64,000 nt of DNA. Origin: Leifsonia sp. ku-ls. GTDB lineage: Bacteria; Actinomycetota; Actinomycetes; Actinomycetales; Microbacteriaceae. Every line of letters starts with the position of its first letter. The stretch's first letter is position 1. Below are positions 44,637 to 51,953 of this stretch, piece after piece. The notes beneath the pieces were generated by a model, which searched no databases, was not told the DNA's origin, and saw only the letters and a program-made list of their open reading frames with translations. The position numbers and the translations under genes are program-made. The DNA is taken from NCBI GenBank assembly GCA_003367665.1, contig QKXI01000003.1:124001-188000 (forward strand), written 5' to 3'.

Positions 44637-44683
44637 CCCGGGCACACGGGTGCCGGGCATCGGTCACGTGCTGCCGCGAAGGC
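44637..44683. repeat. Two small hairpins between the surface genes
   Basis: CCCGGGCAC with GTGCCGGG, and CTGCC with GGCAG, fold in the 86-base space between the two surface genes. They may weaken read-through or stabilise one part of the mRNA. Confidence 0.35.
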
Positions 44684-44696
44684 AGCCGCGACCCAC

Positions 44697-45653
44697 TCAG
44701 TCGGGGCTGATGTCGTGGTCGGCGACGGGGCTCGCGGGGACGGAGTCGTCCGCGGGCGCGCCGCTCAGCCCGCTCCGCGCGGAGGCGGGCAGGAGGAAAC
44801 CGTCCGGCGTGGCGGCGGCACCGGGCACAGTGGCCCCAGGACCCCCGCCGCCGGACGAGCCGGAGGAGCCGCCGGCGGGCAGACTCCCGCCCGGCAGACC
44901 ACCGCCGGGAAGGCCAGTGGGGCCGCCGTCACCCGGCCGAGGCAGGGCGGCGCCGGGCACACCGGGGACGCCGAGCGGCCGGAAAGACATGGCCGACACC
45001 GCAAAGATCGCGGCCCCGGTCGAAGCGGGCGCTCCCGCAGAGAAGCGGGCGTCGAGAGACGCGACGGGTCCCGCAGCCAGCGGCGACGCCGGCCCCTCCG
45101 AGGCGGAGGAACCCGGCGCCGAGGGCGGCTGCGGGGAGTCGACGGCCGGCGTCAGCGGCGCGACCGCCGTGTCGACGGCGCCCGCCGTGTCCGACAGCAC
45201 CTGGTCCACAGCGCCGGTCACCGGCTGCGTGACCGCGGTCACGGGGGCCGGCGGGAGCACATCCCGAACGACCGGCACCTGCGCCACCACCTGGTCCACC
45301 GTGGATGCGACCGGCGCGACGACACTCGTGACCGGCGCCTGCTCGACGACCTGGTCGACGGTGTGCGTCACGGGCGTCACCACGGCCGAGACCACCTGCT
45401 GCACGGGCGCCGGAAGCGCGGGGGCGACGGCCGCGGTCACCGAGCCGACCGCTTCGCCGGCCTGGCCGACGACGTTCGACACGGCGCCGCTGACCACGCC
45501 GGGAGGCGGCGCCGGTTCTGCGGCCGAGGCCGACGAACCGCCGGCGAGGAAGCCGAGGACGGTCAGTCCGGCGCCGGCGATCAGTGATCCGATCAGCACG
45601 CGCGCAGGGGTGAGAAGGCGGTTGCGCTGAGCTTCGGGCTGCACATCCGTCAT
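44697..45653 (-). CDS. Secreted Ala/Val/Pro-rich low-complexity protein, unknown function
   Basis: A 318-residue protein with a signal peptide (cleavage near residue 46, SASAAEP). The middle is made of repeated V-T-x-x-V-D-Q-V-V segments (HTVDQVVEQAPVTSVVAP, STVDQVVAQVPVV, GAVDQVL) that could form extended amphipathic strands or helices. The C-terminal third is Gly/Pro/Ser-rich. No anchoring signal is seen. It lies immediately upstream of the chaplin-like gene on the same strand, so the two probably act together at the cell surface. The ATG follows GGGGGTGA. Confidence 0.65.
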   Translation of the reverse strand: MTDVQPEAQRNRLLTPARVLIGSLIAGAGLTVLGFLAGGSSASAAEPAPPPGVVSGAVSNVVGQAGEAVGSVTAAVAPALPAPVQQVVSAVVTPVTHTVDQVVEQAPVTSVVAPVASTVDQVVAQVPVVRDVLPPAPVTAVTQPVTGAVDQVLSDTAGAVDTAVAPLTPAVDSPQPPSAPGSSASEGPASPLAAGPVASLDARFSAGAPASTGAAIFAVSAMSFRPLGVPGVPGAALPRPGDGGPTGLPGGGLPGGSLPAGGSSGSSGGGGPGATVPGAAATPDGFLLPASARSGLSGAPADDSVPASPVADHDISPD

Positions 45654-45701
45654 ACGATCACCCCCTGACCGTTCGAGATGCGAGCGAATGTACTCCCTGT
45701 T

Positions 45702-46907
45702 CTAGTGGACTGGAAGAGTTTCTTTTTCCGAGTTCTGCGCGGGACTGTCCGTGGGGCGGCCACGCCGACGGCCGGCGACGGATGCCACAGCAACCACGGC
45801 CAGCGCGCCGACGGTCATCGCCGCCCCCACCCACAGGGGCGACCGGTAGCCCAGTCCGGCGGCGATGGTGAGGCCGCCCAGCCACGCGCCGAGCGCGTTG
45901 CCGAGGTTGAACGCGGCGATGTTGGCGCCGGAGGCGAGGGTCGGCGCGTGCGACGCGTACGAGAGCACGCGCAGCTGGAGGGCGGGGACGGTGGCGAAAC
46001 CGAAGGCTCCCATCAGCACGAGCGCGATGACGGCCCCGACGGGCATCCCGGCGACCAGTGCGAACGCGGCGAGCACTACGGCGAGTGCGGCGAGCAGCCA
46101 GAGCAGCGTCCCGTCGATGGAGCGGTCGGCGAGGCGTCCTCCCACCCAGTTGCCCGCGAACAGGCCGAGGCCGAACAGGATGAGCAGCCACGGCACCGCG
46201 GCCGCCGGGAAGCCCGAGACGCCGGTGAGGGTGAACGCGATGTAGGTGAAGGCGCCGAACATGCCGCCGAACCCGAGCACGGTCGCCGCCAGCGACAGCC
46301 ACACCTGACCGGAGCGGAACGCGGAGAGCTCGCCGCGCAGGCCGGCGTCCGACCGCTCCCCCGCCGCTCGCGGCACGAGCACGGCGACCCCGACCAGCGC
46401 CAGGACGCCGATGACCGTGATCGCCCAGAAGGTGGACCGCCAGCCGAGCGCCTGGCCGAGCAGCGTCCCGAACGGCACACCGAGCACGTTCGCCGCGGTC
46501 AGGCCGGTGAACATGACAGCGATGGCCCTGGCCTGCCGCTCCGGCGCGACGAGGCTCGCGGCCACGACCGAGCCGATGCCGAAGAAGGCGCCGTGGCAGA
46601 GGGCGGCGAGCACGCGGCCGGCAAGCATGACGCCGTAGTCGGGGGCGAGCGCCGAGAGCAGGTTGCCCGCGATGAAGAGCACCATGAGTCCGAGCAGCGC
46701 CGCCTTGCGCGGGAGCCGGGTCGCCGCGGCGGTGAGGCCGAGCGCGCCGACGACCACGGCCAGCGCATAGCCCGAGATCAGCCACCCGGCCGCGGCCTCG
46801 TCGACGTGGAAGTCGGCGGCCACCTCCGGTAGCAGTCCGGCGATCACGAACTCGGTCAGGCCGATGCCGAACCCTCCGAGAGCGAGGGCGATCAGGCCAG
46901 CAGGCAT
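45702..46907 (-). CDS. MFS transporter (AraJ/drug-H+ antiporter-1 type)
   Basis: A 401-residue membrane protein with 12 helices. It has the DHA1 opening FVIAGLLPEVAADFHVDEAAAGWLISGYAL, motif A in the TRLPRKAALLGLM loop and the antiporter motif GxxxGxxxG in helix 5 (ANVLGVPFGTLLGQ). It probably exports drugs or sugars. AAGGAGA precedes the ATG. It is divergent from a MarR regulator with an operator-like palindrome between them, so its expression is probably controlled by that protein. Confidence 0.9.
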   Translation of the reverse strand: MPAGLIALALGGFGIGLTEFVIAGLLPEVAADFHVDEAAAGWLISGYALAVVVGALGLTAAATRLPRKAALLGLMVLFIAGNLLSALAPDYGVMLAGRVLAALCHGAFFGIGSVVAASLVAPERQARAIAVMFTGLTAANVLGVPFGTLLGQALGWRSTFWAITVIGVLALVGVAVLVPRAAGERSDAGLRGELSAFRSGQVWLSLAATVLGFGGMFGAFTYIAFTLTGVSGFPAAAVPWLLILFGLGLFAGNWVGGRLADRSIDGTLLWLLAALAVVLAAFALVAGMPVGAVIALVLMGAFGFATVPALQLRVLSYASHAPTLASGANIAAFNLGNALGAWLGGLTIAAGLGYRSPLWVGAAMTVGALAVVAVASVAGRRRGRPTDSPAQNSEKETLPVH

Positions 46908-46965
46908 GGGTGTTCTCCTTGGATGGGGGCGGTGCGCTACTCTGTTAGTTGCAGACGCGCCATAA

Positions 46966-46985
46966 ATACTTGCACGTGCAACTAT
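46966..46985. promoter_or_regulatory. MarR-type operator between the MFS and MarR genes
   Basis: A 12-bp perfect palindrome TTGCACGTGCAA at 46970-46981, extended to 20 bp by ATA and TAT with one mismatched pair. A further half-site (TAGTTGCA) lies at 46947. The site falls in the AT-rich space between divergent starts. Confidence 0.65.
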
Positions 46986-47018
46986 CTGGCGCAACCGAGG
47001 CACGGAAGAGAGACGCAC

Positions 47019-47471
47019 ATGGGCATCGCCGACGACGCCGTCGAGGTGCGAGCGCACGGCTGGCGCACGCTGGCGGCACTGCACGGCTACATCGAGGCGG
47101 AGCTCGAACGCGACCTCAGCCGCGACGTCCAGCTCTCGGTCGTGGAGTACACGGTGCTCGACGCTCTCGCCCGCCAGAACGGCTGGCACATGCGGATGCA
47201 GCAGCTGGCCCGCGCGAGCGCACTCAGCCCGAGCGCCACCACGCGCCTGGTGAACCGTCTCGAGGAGCGCGACCTGCTCACCCGCGTGCTGTGCGAGGAC
47301 GACAGGCGCGGCATCTACACGGAGCTCACCGCGTCGGGCCACCGCCTGCTCGACGCCGCCCGGCCGGTGCACGACGCGGCGCTCAGCCGGGCGCTCGACG
47401 GGGCCAGGGCGGTCCCGGAGCTCGCCCCGCTGGTCGACGCCCTCCCGGAGCTGACCGCCCAGCCGGCCTGA
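47019..47471 (+). CDS. MarR family transcriptional regulator
   Basis: A 150-residue winged-helix repressor. DNA-binding part MRMQQLARASALSPSATTRLVNRLEERDLLTR with wing CEDDRRGIYTELTASG, and helical dimerisation ends. The ATG at 47019 follows GGAAGAGAG. It is divergent from an MFS exporter gene and should repress it and itself until a ligand binds. Confidence 0.9.
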   Translation: MGIADDAVEVRAHGWRTLAALHGYIEAELERDLSRDVQLSVVEYTVLDALARQNGWHMRMQQLARASALSPSATTRLVNRLEERDLLTRVLCEDDRRGIYTELTASGHRLLDAARPVHDAALSRALDGARAVPELAPLVDALPELTAQPA

Positions 47472-47474
47472 GCA

Positions 47475-47585
47475 TCAGCGCAGCACTTCGACCAACGCGA
47501 CCCGCGAGAAGAGCACGGTGGTGACGATCGCGAGGATGGTGGCCACCGCGACGAAGACGAGCCCCACCGGCGACGGCACGTCCAT
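47475..47585 (-). CDS. 36-residue single-pass membrane protein
   Basis: Reads MDVPSPVGLVFVAVATILAI and continues through VVTTVLFSRVALVEVLR: a single hydrophobic helix with a short polar N-terminus and an arginine at each side of the exit. TACGCT lies seven bases before the ATG at 47585, the same spacing as in other leaderless genes here, and the stop is 3 bases from the end of the convergent MarR gene. Small size alone would hide it. Function unknown. Confidence 0.6.
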   Translation of the reverse strand: MDVPSPVGLVFVAVATILAIVTTVLFSRVALVEVLR

Positions 47586-47592
47586 GCGGCCC

Positions 47593-47598
47593 AGCGTA
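47593..47598 (-). promoter_or_regulatory. -10 box of the 36-residue gene (leaderless)
   Basis: TACGCT on the minus strand, seven bases before the ATG at 47585. Confidence 0.5.
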
Positions 47599-47620
47599 GC
47601 GGCGCGTCACTCGCAGGGCG

Positions 47621-47626
47621 TATAAC
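47621..47626 (+). promoter_or_regulatory. -10 box of the NTF2-like gene (leaderless)
   Basis: TATAAC, six bases before the ATG at 47633. Confidence 0.5.
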
Positions 47627-47632
47627 GGGGGC

Positions 47633-47995
47633 ATGGCGGACGCGATCACCAACTGGATCGACCTCTACCGGCGCGCGTGGGAGAGCAACGACCCCGACGA
47701 CATCCGGGCGCTGTTCACCGAGGACGCGAGCTACCGCACGGAGCCGTTCGCCGAGCCCTGGGACGGCCACGACGAGATCGTCGAGGGCTGGCTGGACGCC
47801 CAGGACGATCCGGGCGCCGCCACCTTCGAGTGGCGGGTGCTCGGCCAGGACGGCCCGGTGTGGTTCGTCGAGGGCGTGACCGACTACCGCGACGGCCCGA
47901 TCTACAGCAACCTCTGGGTGGTGCGCCTGGCCGACGACGGCCGCGCGGAGGAGTTCACCGAGTGGTGGATGGAGCAGGAGCCCGACCAGGGCTGA
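47633..47995 (+). CDS. NTF2-like/SnoaL-like protein
   Basis: A 120-residue single-domain protein of the cone-shaped NTF2 fold: helix ITNWIDLYRRAWESNDPDDIRALFTEDASYR followed by strands WRVLGQDGPVWFVEGVTDYRDGPIYSNLWVVRL. Members bind small hydrophobic molecules or are isomerases, but many have no known role. It has its own leaderless promoter and is convergent with crcB. Confidence 0.8.
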   Translation: MADAITNWIDLYRRAWESNDPDDIRALFTEDASYRTEPFAEPWDGHDEIVEGWLDAQDDPGAATFEWRVLGQDGPVWFVEGVTDYRDGPIYSNLWVVRLADDGRAEEFTEWWMEQEPDQG

Positions 47996-48004
47996 GGGCG
48001 CCGG

Positions 48005-48382
48005 TCAGTCCAGTTGCCCCAGCCACAGGCCGAGCCCGGCCGCGGCGAGCGCGAGCACGAGCATCGCGACGCCGTTCATCAGCGCCGCACGGTACCGGCG
48101 CTGCTGGGCCAGCCGCACGGTCTCGTAGCTCGCCGTGCTGAACGTGGTGTACCCGCCGAGGAAGCCCGTCCCGAGCACAGCGCGCCACTCCGGCGGCAGG
48201 CCGTGGGCCAGCGCGAGCCCGGTGACCAGCCCGAGCAGGAACGACCCGGTCACGTTGATGACCGTGGTCCCGAGCGGGAAGGCGACCCGCACCCTGGCGC
48301 GCAGCACGCCGTCGAGCACGAACCGGGCGACCGCGCCGACGCCTCCGGCAAGGCCGACGGCGACCACGAGCAGCACGGTCAC
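48005..48382 (-). CDS. crcB: Fluoride efflux channel CrcB/Fluc, subunit 2
   Basis: A 125-residue protein with four helices. It contains the pore motifs GxxxRxxL (GGVGAVARFVLDG) near the N-terminus, INVTGSFLLG in helix 2 and GFLGGYTTFSTASYE in the helix 3 break, with the phenylalanine/Thr positions of Fluc. Gram-positive bacteria often use two tandem crcB genes for a heterodimer. The GTG start overlaps the stop of the partner gene (GTGA at 48379-48382). Confidence 0.93.
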   Translation of the reverse strand: MTVLLVVAVGLAGGVGAVARFVLDGVLRARVRVAFPLGTTVINVTGSFLLGLVTGLALAHGLPPEWRAVLGTGFLGGYTTFSTASYETVRLAQQRRYRAALMNGVAMLVLALAAAGLGLWLGQLD

Positions 48383-48825
48383 CGTGGCCCCCTCCCGGCC
48401 TGGCGGCGCGCGATGGCCGAGGCCAGCGCGATCCCGGCGACCGACGCCACCGCACCGACGACGATCGTGGCGGCGGCGTAGAGGATGCTGAGGCCGACGC
48501 TCTGGGCGGCGATCAGCCCGTCCGTGTCGACCGCGAGCGAGCTGTAGGTCGTGTAGCCGCCGAGGATGCCGGTGCCGACGAACAGCCGCAGGTCGCGGCG
48601 GCCGCCCTCGTCCGGTCCGCGCAACGCGAGCGCCTGCAGCAGCCAGCCGAGCACGAAGGCGCCGGTGACGTTGATCAGGAAGGTGATGAGCGGGACGCCG
48701 CCGACCGGTGGGACCGTCAGCGTCAGCAGGTACCGCACGGCGGCGCCGAGCGACCCGCCCGCGAAGACGAGCAGGATGGAACGCCAGCGCAGATGCAGCG
48801 GCGCCGGTGCGCGACCGGTCGGCAC
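48379..48825 (-). CDS. crcB: Fluoride efflux channel CrcB/Fluc, subunit 1
   Basis: A 148-residue four-helix protein with GGSLGAAVRYLLT, INVTGAFVLGWLL and GILGGYTTYSSLAVD. It is the partner of the next crcB; together they make a dual-topology or heterodimeric F- channel that protects against cytosolic fluoride. The GTG at 48825 shares one base with the stop of the stress-protein gene (TAGTG), so the three genes are co-transcribed. I see no fluoride riboswitch upstream. Confidence 0.92.
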   Translation of the reverse strand: MPTGRAPAPLHLRWRSILLVFAGGSLGAAVRYLLTLTVPPVGGVPLITFLINVTGAFVLGWLLQALALRGPDEGGRRDLRLFVGTGILGGYTTYSSLAVDTDGLIAAQSVGLSILYAAATIVVGAVASVAGIALASAIARRQAGRGPR

Positions 48826-49349
48826 TAGCTCTGCGGCTCTTCCCACGGGAACTTCTGGGCTCCCGGGATCGGGTTCAGCGGCACGACGATCACCGGCCGG
48901 TGCTGCCGGTGCGCGAGGTGTACGGCGACCGAGCCGTTGAAGAACTCCCGCACGCTGCCGCGCAGGCCCGCCTCCCGCGTGCCGACGACGATGTAGCGGG
49001 CGTCCAGGTCGTCCGCCAGCCGCGCAAGCGACCACGCCGGGTCGCCCGCCAGCTGCTGCAAGGAGTACGGGATGCCGCGGCCGTCGAGCGCGCCGCGGAT
49101 GTGCGCCTCGAGGTCCGGGTCGAACTTCTCCTCCTCGGTCTCCGGCAGGTCGGGGTCGTACGGCAGGGCGACCACGGTGCCGTCGACGTAGCTGGAGACG
49201 AGGTAGCGGTCGGGGTCGACGTTCGCGCACACCAGCGGCAGGTCGAGATCGTCGGCGAGACGTGCGGCCTCCTCGAGCACCGCGACCGGCTGTCCGGGGA
49301 CCACCGCCGCCAGGATGCCTCCGCGGCCGGCGCGCTCGTTGCCGTTCAT
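48825..49349 (-). CDS. Universal stress protein family protein
   Basis: A 174-residue single UspA-type domain. It starts with a strand and GQPVAVLEEAARLADDLDLPLVCANV, and carries the ATP-binding-type end VVGTREAGLRGSVREFFNGSVAVHLAHRQHRPVIVVP (GxxG-9x-GS pattern). The ATG at 49349 is chosen as the start that gives the domain its normal N-terminus; longer frames run through the divergent promoter area. It precedes the fluoride channel pair. Confidence 0.88.
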   Translation of the reverse strand: MNGNERAGRGGILAAVVPGQPVAVLEEAARLADDLDLPLVCANVDPDRYLVSSYVDGTVVALPYDPDLPETEEEKFDPDLEAHIRGALDGRGIPYSLQQLAGDPAWSLARLADDLDARYIVVGTREAGLRGSVREFFNGSVAVHLAHRQHRPVIVVPLNPIPGAQKFPWEEPQS

Positions 49350-49436
49350 GCCCCTAGTGTGCACCATCGCCGGGTTCACTCGTGCCGTGCCGTGGGGTAC
49401 GTTCGGGCCTACAGCGTCTGAAGGGAGCCCGAACCG

Positions 49437-49865
49437 ATGGCCGACAAGCCACCGCTGCCGCGGGAGCGCCGCCGCACCACCCGTGGACTCCATCCGCTGC
49501 CGGAACTGACCAAGGATCTGGTCTCCCAGCTGCGCCGTCTCGTGGCCACCGAGCTCGCCCTGTTCAAGGCGGAGATGGCCGCGAAGGCGAAGGCGGCGGG
49601 GGTCGGCGCCGGCCTGTTGGTGGGGGCGCTGCTGTTCCTCTTCTTCGCGTTCGGCGTGCTGGTGACCGCCGCCGTGCTCGGGTTCGCGCTCATCCTGCCG
49701 GCCTGGCTGTCTGCGCTCATCGTCGCCGGCATCCTCATCGTCATCGCCGTCGTCGCGGGCCTGATCGGCTGGCGCAGCCTCAAGAAGGGGCTGCCCCCGG
49801 TGCCGGACGACCTGGGGAGCGAGTTGGGCGCCGACGCGAAGGCGCTGAAGGGAGAGCAGCCGTGA
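49437..49865 (+). CDS. Holin-X family membrane protein (actinobacterial)
   Basis: A 142-residue protein: an N-terminal amphipathic helix (LTKDLVSQLRRLVATELALFKAEMAAKAK) and two membrane helices separated by a short loop, with a charged C-terminus. This is the PF07332-type 'Actinobacterial Holin-X' family, a conserved chromosomal family with no proven lysis role. It is followed at a 4-base overlap by a DUF3618 protein and then a YihY protein, a usual set in actinobacteria. Confidence 0.85.
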   Translation: MADKPPLPRERRRTTRGLHPLPELTKDLVSQLRRLVATELALFKAEMAAKAKAAGVGAGLLVGALLFLFFAFGVLVTAAVLGFALILPAWLSALIVAGILIVIAVVAGLIGWRSLKKGLPPVPDDLGSELGADAKALKGEQP

Positions 49866-50140
49866 CCTCCGAGACGACGCCCTCGGTCAGCAGGCAGGGC
49901 CAGCGCCCGGCCGGACGACCGCCGGTGCCGAAGGGCGCCGGCATCAACACCCTCAAGCTCGACCTCGAGGTGACGCGTGACGAGCTCGCGTCCACGCTCG
50001 ACGACCTGTTCGCCACCTTCAACCTCCGCGTGCAGATCCGGTCGCATCCGACCTTCTTCGCCGGGCTGTTCCTGGCGATCGTGGGCGGCGCCGCCGGCAT
50101 CGCGGCGCTGCTCGTGCGGAGGCGCGGGCGTGCCGACTGA
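49862..50140 (+). CDS. DUF3618 family protein
   Basis: A 92-residue protein. The central LKLDLEVTRDELASTLDDLFATFNL helix is the DUF3618 signature and a single C-terminal membrane helix with a basic RRRGR end follows. The function is unknown. The GTG overlaps the Holin-X stop (GTGA), and the C-terminus overlaps the start of the YihY gene by 11 bases. Confidence 0.85.
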   Translation: MTSETTPSVSRQGQRPAGRPPVPKGAGINTLKLDLEVTRDELASTLDDLFATFNLRVQIRSHPTFFAGLFLAIVGGAAGIAALLVRRRGRAD

Positions 50141-51275
50141 CCAGGGCGGCGTCGGCAGCGATCGGGCCAAGGCGGTCCGCAGGATCGAGGACCGCAGGAG
50201 CGAGCCCTGGTACCGGCTGCCGTGGGGCTTCATCCTGAAGCGCACCATGCGCAGCTACTCGACCGACCAGTGCACCGACCTGGCGGCCGGGCTCACCTAC
50301 TTCGCCGTCCTGTCGCTGTTCCCTGCGCTGCTGGCGCTGGTCAGCCTCCTCGGCATCGTCGGGCAGAGCAAGGCGGGCATCAACGCGCTGTTCGAGATGG
50401 CGAACGACCTCGCGCCCGGGCTGACGAACGTGCTGAAGGGCCCGATCCAGAACCTCGCCTCCTCCCCCGCCACCGGCTGGGCGCTCGCGATCGGCATCGT
50501 CGGCGCCGTGTGGTCGGCGTCGGGTTACGTCGGGGCGTTCGGGCGGGCGCTGAACCGCGTCTACGGCGTGCGTGAGGGGCGGGGCTTCATCACGCTGCGC
50601 CCGGTGCAGCTGGGGGTCACCCTGCTCGCGCTCGTGCTGATCTCGCTGATGGCGCTGCTGCTCGTGATCTCCGGCCCGGTCGCGCAGTTCCTCGGCAGCC
50701 TGATCGGGCTGAGCGACGCCTTCCAGACCGCGTGGGACATCCTGCGCTGGCCGGTGGTGGTCGTGGTCGTCGTGCTGCTGGTCGCGGTGCTCTACGCCGC
50801 GACCCCGAACATCAAGCACCCGCGCTTCCGTTGGTTGACACCCGGCTCGATCGCGGCGATCGTGGTGCTCGGCGTCGCCTCCGCGTTGTTCGCGTTCTAC
50901 GTCGGCAACTTCGGGAACTACGACCGCACCTACGGCACCCTCGCCGGGATCATCGTCTTCCTGCTGTGGATCTGGATCGCGAACAACGCGCTGCTGTTCG
51001 GCGCCGAGCTCGACTCCGAGGTGGAGCGGGCGCGCGAGCTGGTGGCGGGCATCGAGGCGGACGACGTGCTGCGGCTGCCGCTGAAGTCGGACAAGGCGCT
51101 GCTGAAGCAGCGGGAGGCGCACGCCGGCGACATCCTCGCCGCGCGCGAGATCCGCAGGAGGTATCGCGCGGTGGAGCTCAGGGCAGCGCGGAGCGATGCC
51201 GCGACCCCAGCGCCGAGGGAGCCTGCGACCGAGGTAACGAAGGCCGCGACTGGGAGCCGTAACCCCCAACGCTAG
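50130..51275 (+). CDS. YihY/BrkB family membrane protein with a repeat-derived C-terminal tail
   Basis: A 381-residue membrane protein with six helices and the family motif LTYFAVLSLFPALLALVSLLG near residue 55 and GNFGNYDRTYGTLAGIIVFLLWIW near 255. YihY proteins were once called RNase BN; the role is unknown. From about residue 346 the tail RAVELRAARSDAATPAPREP is encoded by a copy of a dispersed repeat also found twice near azlCD. The GTG start lies within the preceding gene. Confidence 0.85.
   Translation: MPTDQGGVGSDRAKAVRRIEDRRSEPWYRLPWGFILKRTMRSYSTDQCTDLAAGLTYFAVLSLFPALLALVSLLGIVGQSKAGINALFEMANDLAPGLTNVLKGPIQNLASSPATGWALAIGIVGAVWSASGYVGAFGRALNRVYGVREGRGFITLRPVQLGVTLLALVLISLMALLLVISGPVAQFLGSLIGLSDAFQTAWDILRWPVVVVVVVLLVAVLYAATPNIKHPRFRWLTPGSIAAIVVLGVASALFAFYVGNFGNYDRTYGTLAGIIVFLLWIWIANNALLFGAELDSEVERARELVAGIEADDVLRLPLKSDKALLKQREAHAGDILAAREIRRRYRAVELRAARSDAATPAPREPATEVTKAATGSRNPQR
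51166..51234 (+). repeat. Dispersed repeat, copy A (single unit, inside the YihY coding end)
   Basis: A 69-base unit from GCGCGGTGGAGCTCAGGGCA through GCGGAGCGATGCCGCG to GAGCCTGCGACCGAGG. It matches the units at 62321-62459 and 63545-63682 almost base for base. Here it is in frame with the YihY protein and extends it. Confidence 0.9.
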
Positions 51276-51278
51276 GCT
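51273..51278 (+). promoter_or_regulatory. -10 box of the Nudix gene (leaderless)
   Basis: TAGGCT, six bases before the ATG at 51285. It overlaps the stop of the YihY gene. Confidence 0.65.
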
Positions 51279-51284
51279 CGAGGC

Positions 51285-51941
51285 ATGAGCGACCAGCGGC
51301 CAGGACACGACCTCCCCGACGGCCGCGGACGCATCGGCCTGCACCGCACCGGCCTCGACCTCGCCGGCAACCCGGACGTCCGGGTGCGGGAGGTCGAGGT
51401 GACCTCCGACGGCTGGCACGTGCTGCGGCGCACCACCTTCGACTACCGCGGCCGGGACGGCGCGTGGTCGACGCAGTCGCGCGAGACGTACGACCGCGGC
51501 AACGGCGCGACCGTGCTGCTCTACGACCCCGCCGGGCGCACGCTGCTGCTGTCACGGCAGTTCCGCTTCCCGGCCTACGTCAACGGGCACCCGGACGGCA
51601 TGCTGATCGAGTCGGCGGCCGGGCTGCTCGACGGCGACTCGCCCGAGGAGGCGATCCGCCGGGAGGCCGCGGAGGAGCTGGGCGTGCGGATCGGAGAGCT
51701 CACCCACCTGTTCGACCTGTACATGAGCCCGGGGTCGGTGACGGAGCGCGTCCACTTCTACGCAGCGCCGTACGTCCCCGCCGACGTCGAGGGCGGCGGC
51801 GGGCTCGTCGAGGAGGGCGAGGAGATCGAGGCGGTCGTCGTGCCATACGACGAGGCGCTCGGGATGGTCGCAGACGGCCGGATCGCCGACGGCAAGACCG
51901 TCATCCTCGTCCAGTGGGCGGCGCTCAACCTCTTCGGCTGA
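51285..51941 (+). CDS. Nudix hydrolase (ADP-sugar/GDP-mannose pyrophosphatase-like)
   Basis: A 218-residue enzyme. The Nudix box is ESAAGLLDGDSPEEAIRREA followed by AEELGV (G-x5-E-x7-RE-x2-EE-x-G pattern near residues 107-129). The QFRFPAYVNGHPDGMLIE segment before it is typical of the NudF/NudK nucleoside-diphosphosugar subgroup. It probably hydrolyses a nucleoside diphosphate sugar. Leaderless start. Confidence 0.85.
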   Translation: MSDQRPGHDLPDGRGRIGLHRTGLDLAGNPDVRVREVEVTSDGWHVLRRTTFDYRGRDGAWSTQSRETYDRGNGATVLLYDPAGRTLLLSRQFRFPAYVNGHPDGMLIESAAGLLDGDSPEEAIRREAAEELGVRIGELTHLFDLYMSPGSVTERVHFYAAPYVPADVEGGGGLVEEGEEIEAVVVPYDEALGMVADGRIADGKTVILVQWAALNLFG

Positions 51942-51953
51942 CGCGGTCCGGGA

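Noticed and set aside
48379-49436. Fluoride riboswitch upstream of the crcB pair
   Set aside because: The crcB genes are coupled to the preceding stress-protein gene and I see no fluoride aptamer in the space before it.
49437-49865. Phage holin as sign of a prophage
   Set aside because: The Holin-X family is a normal chromosomal membrane family in actinobacteria; no other phage gene is present.
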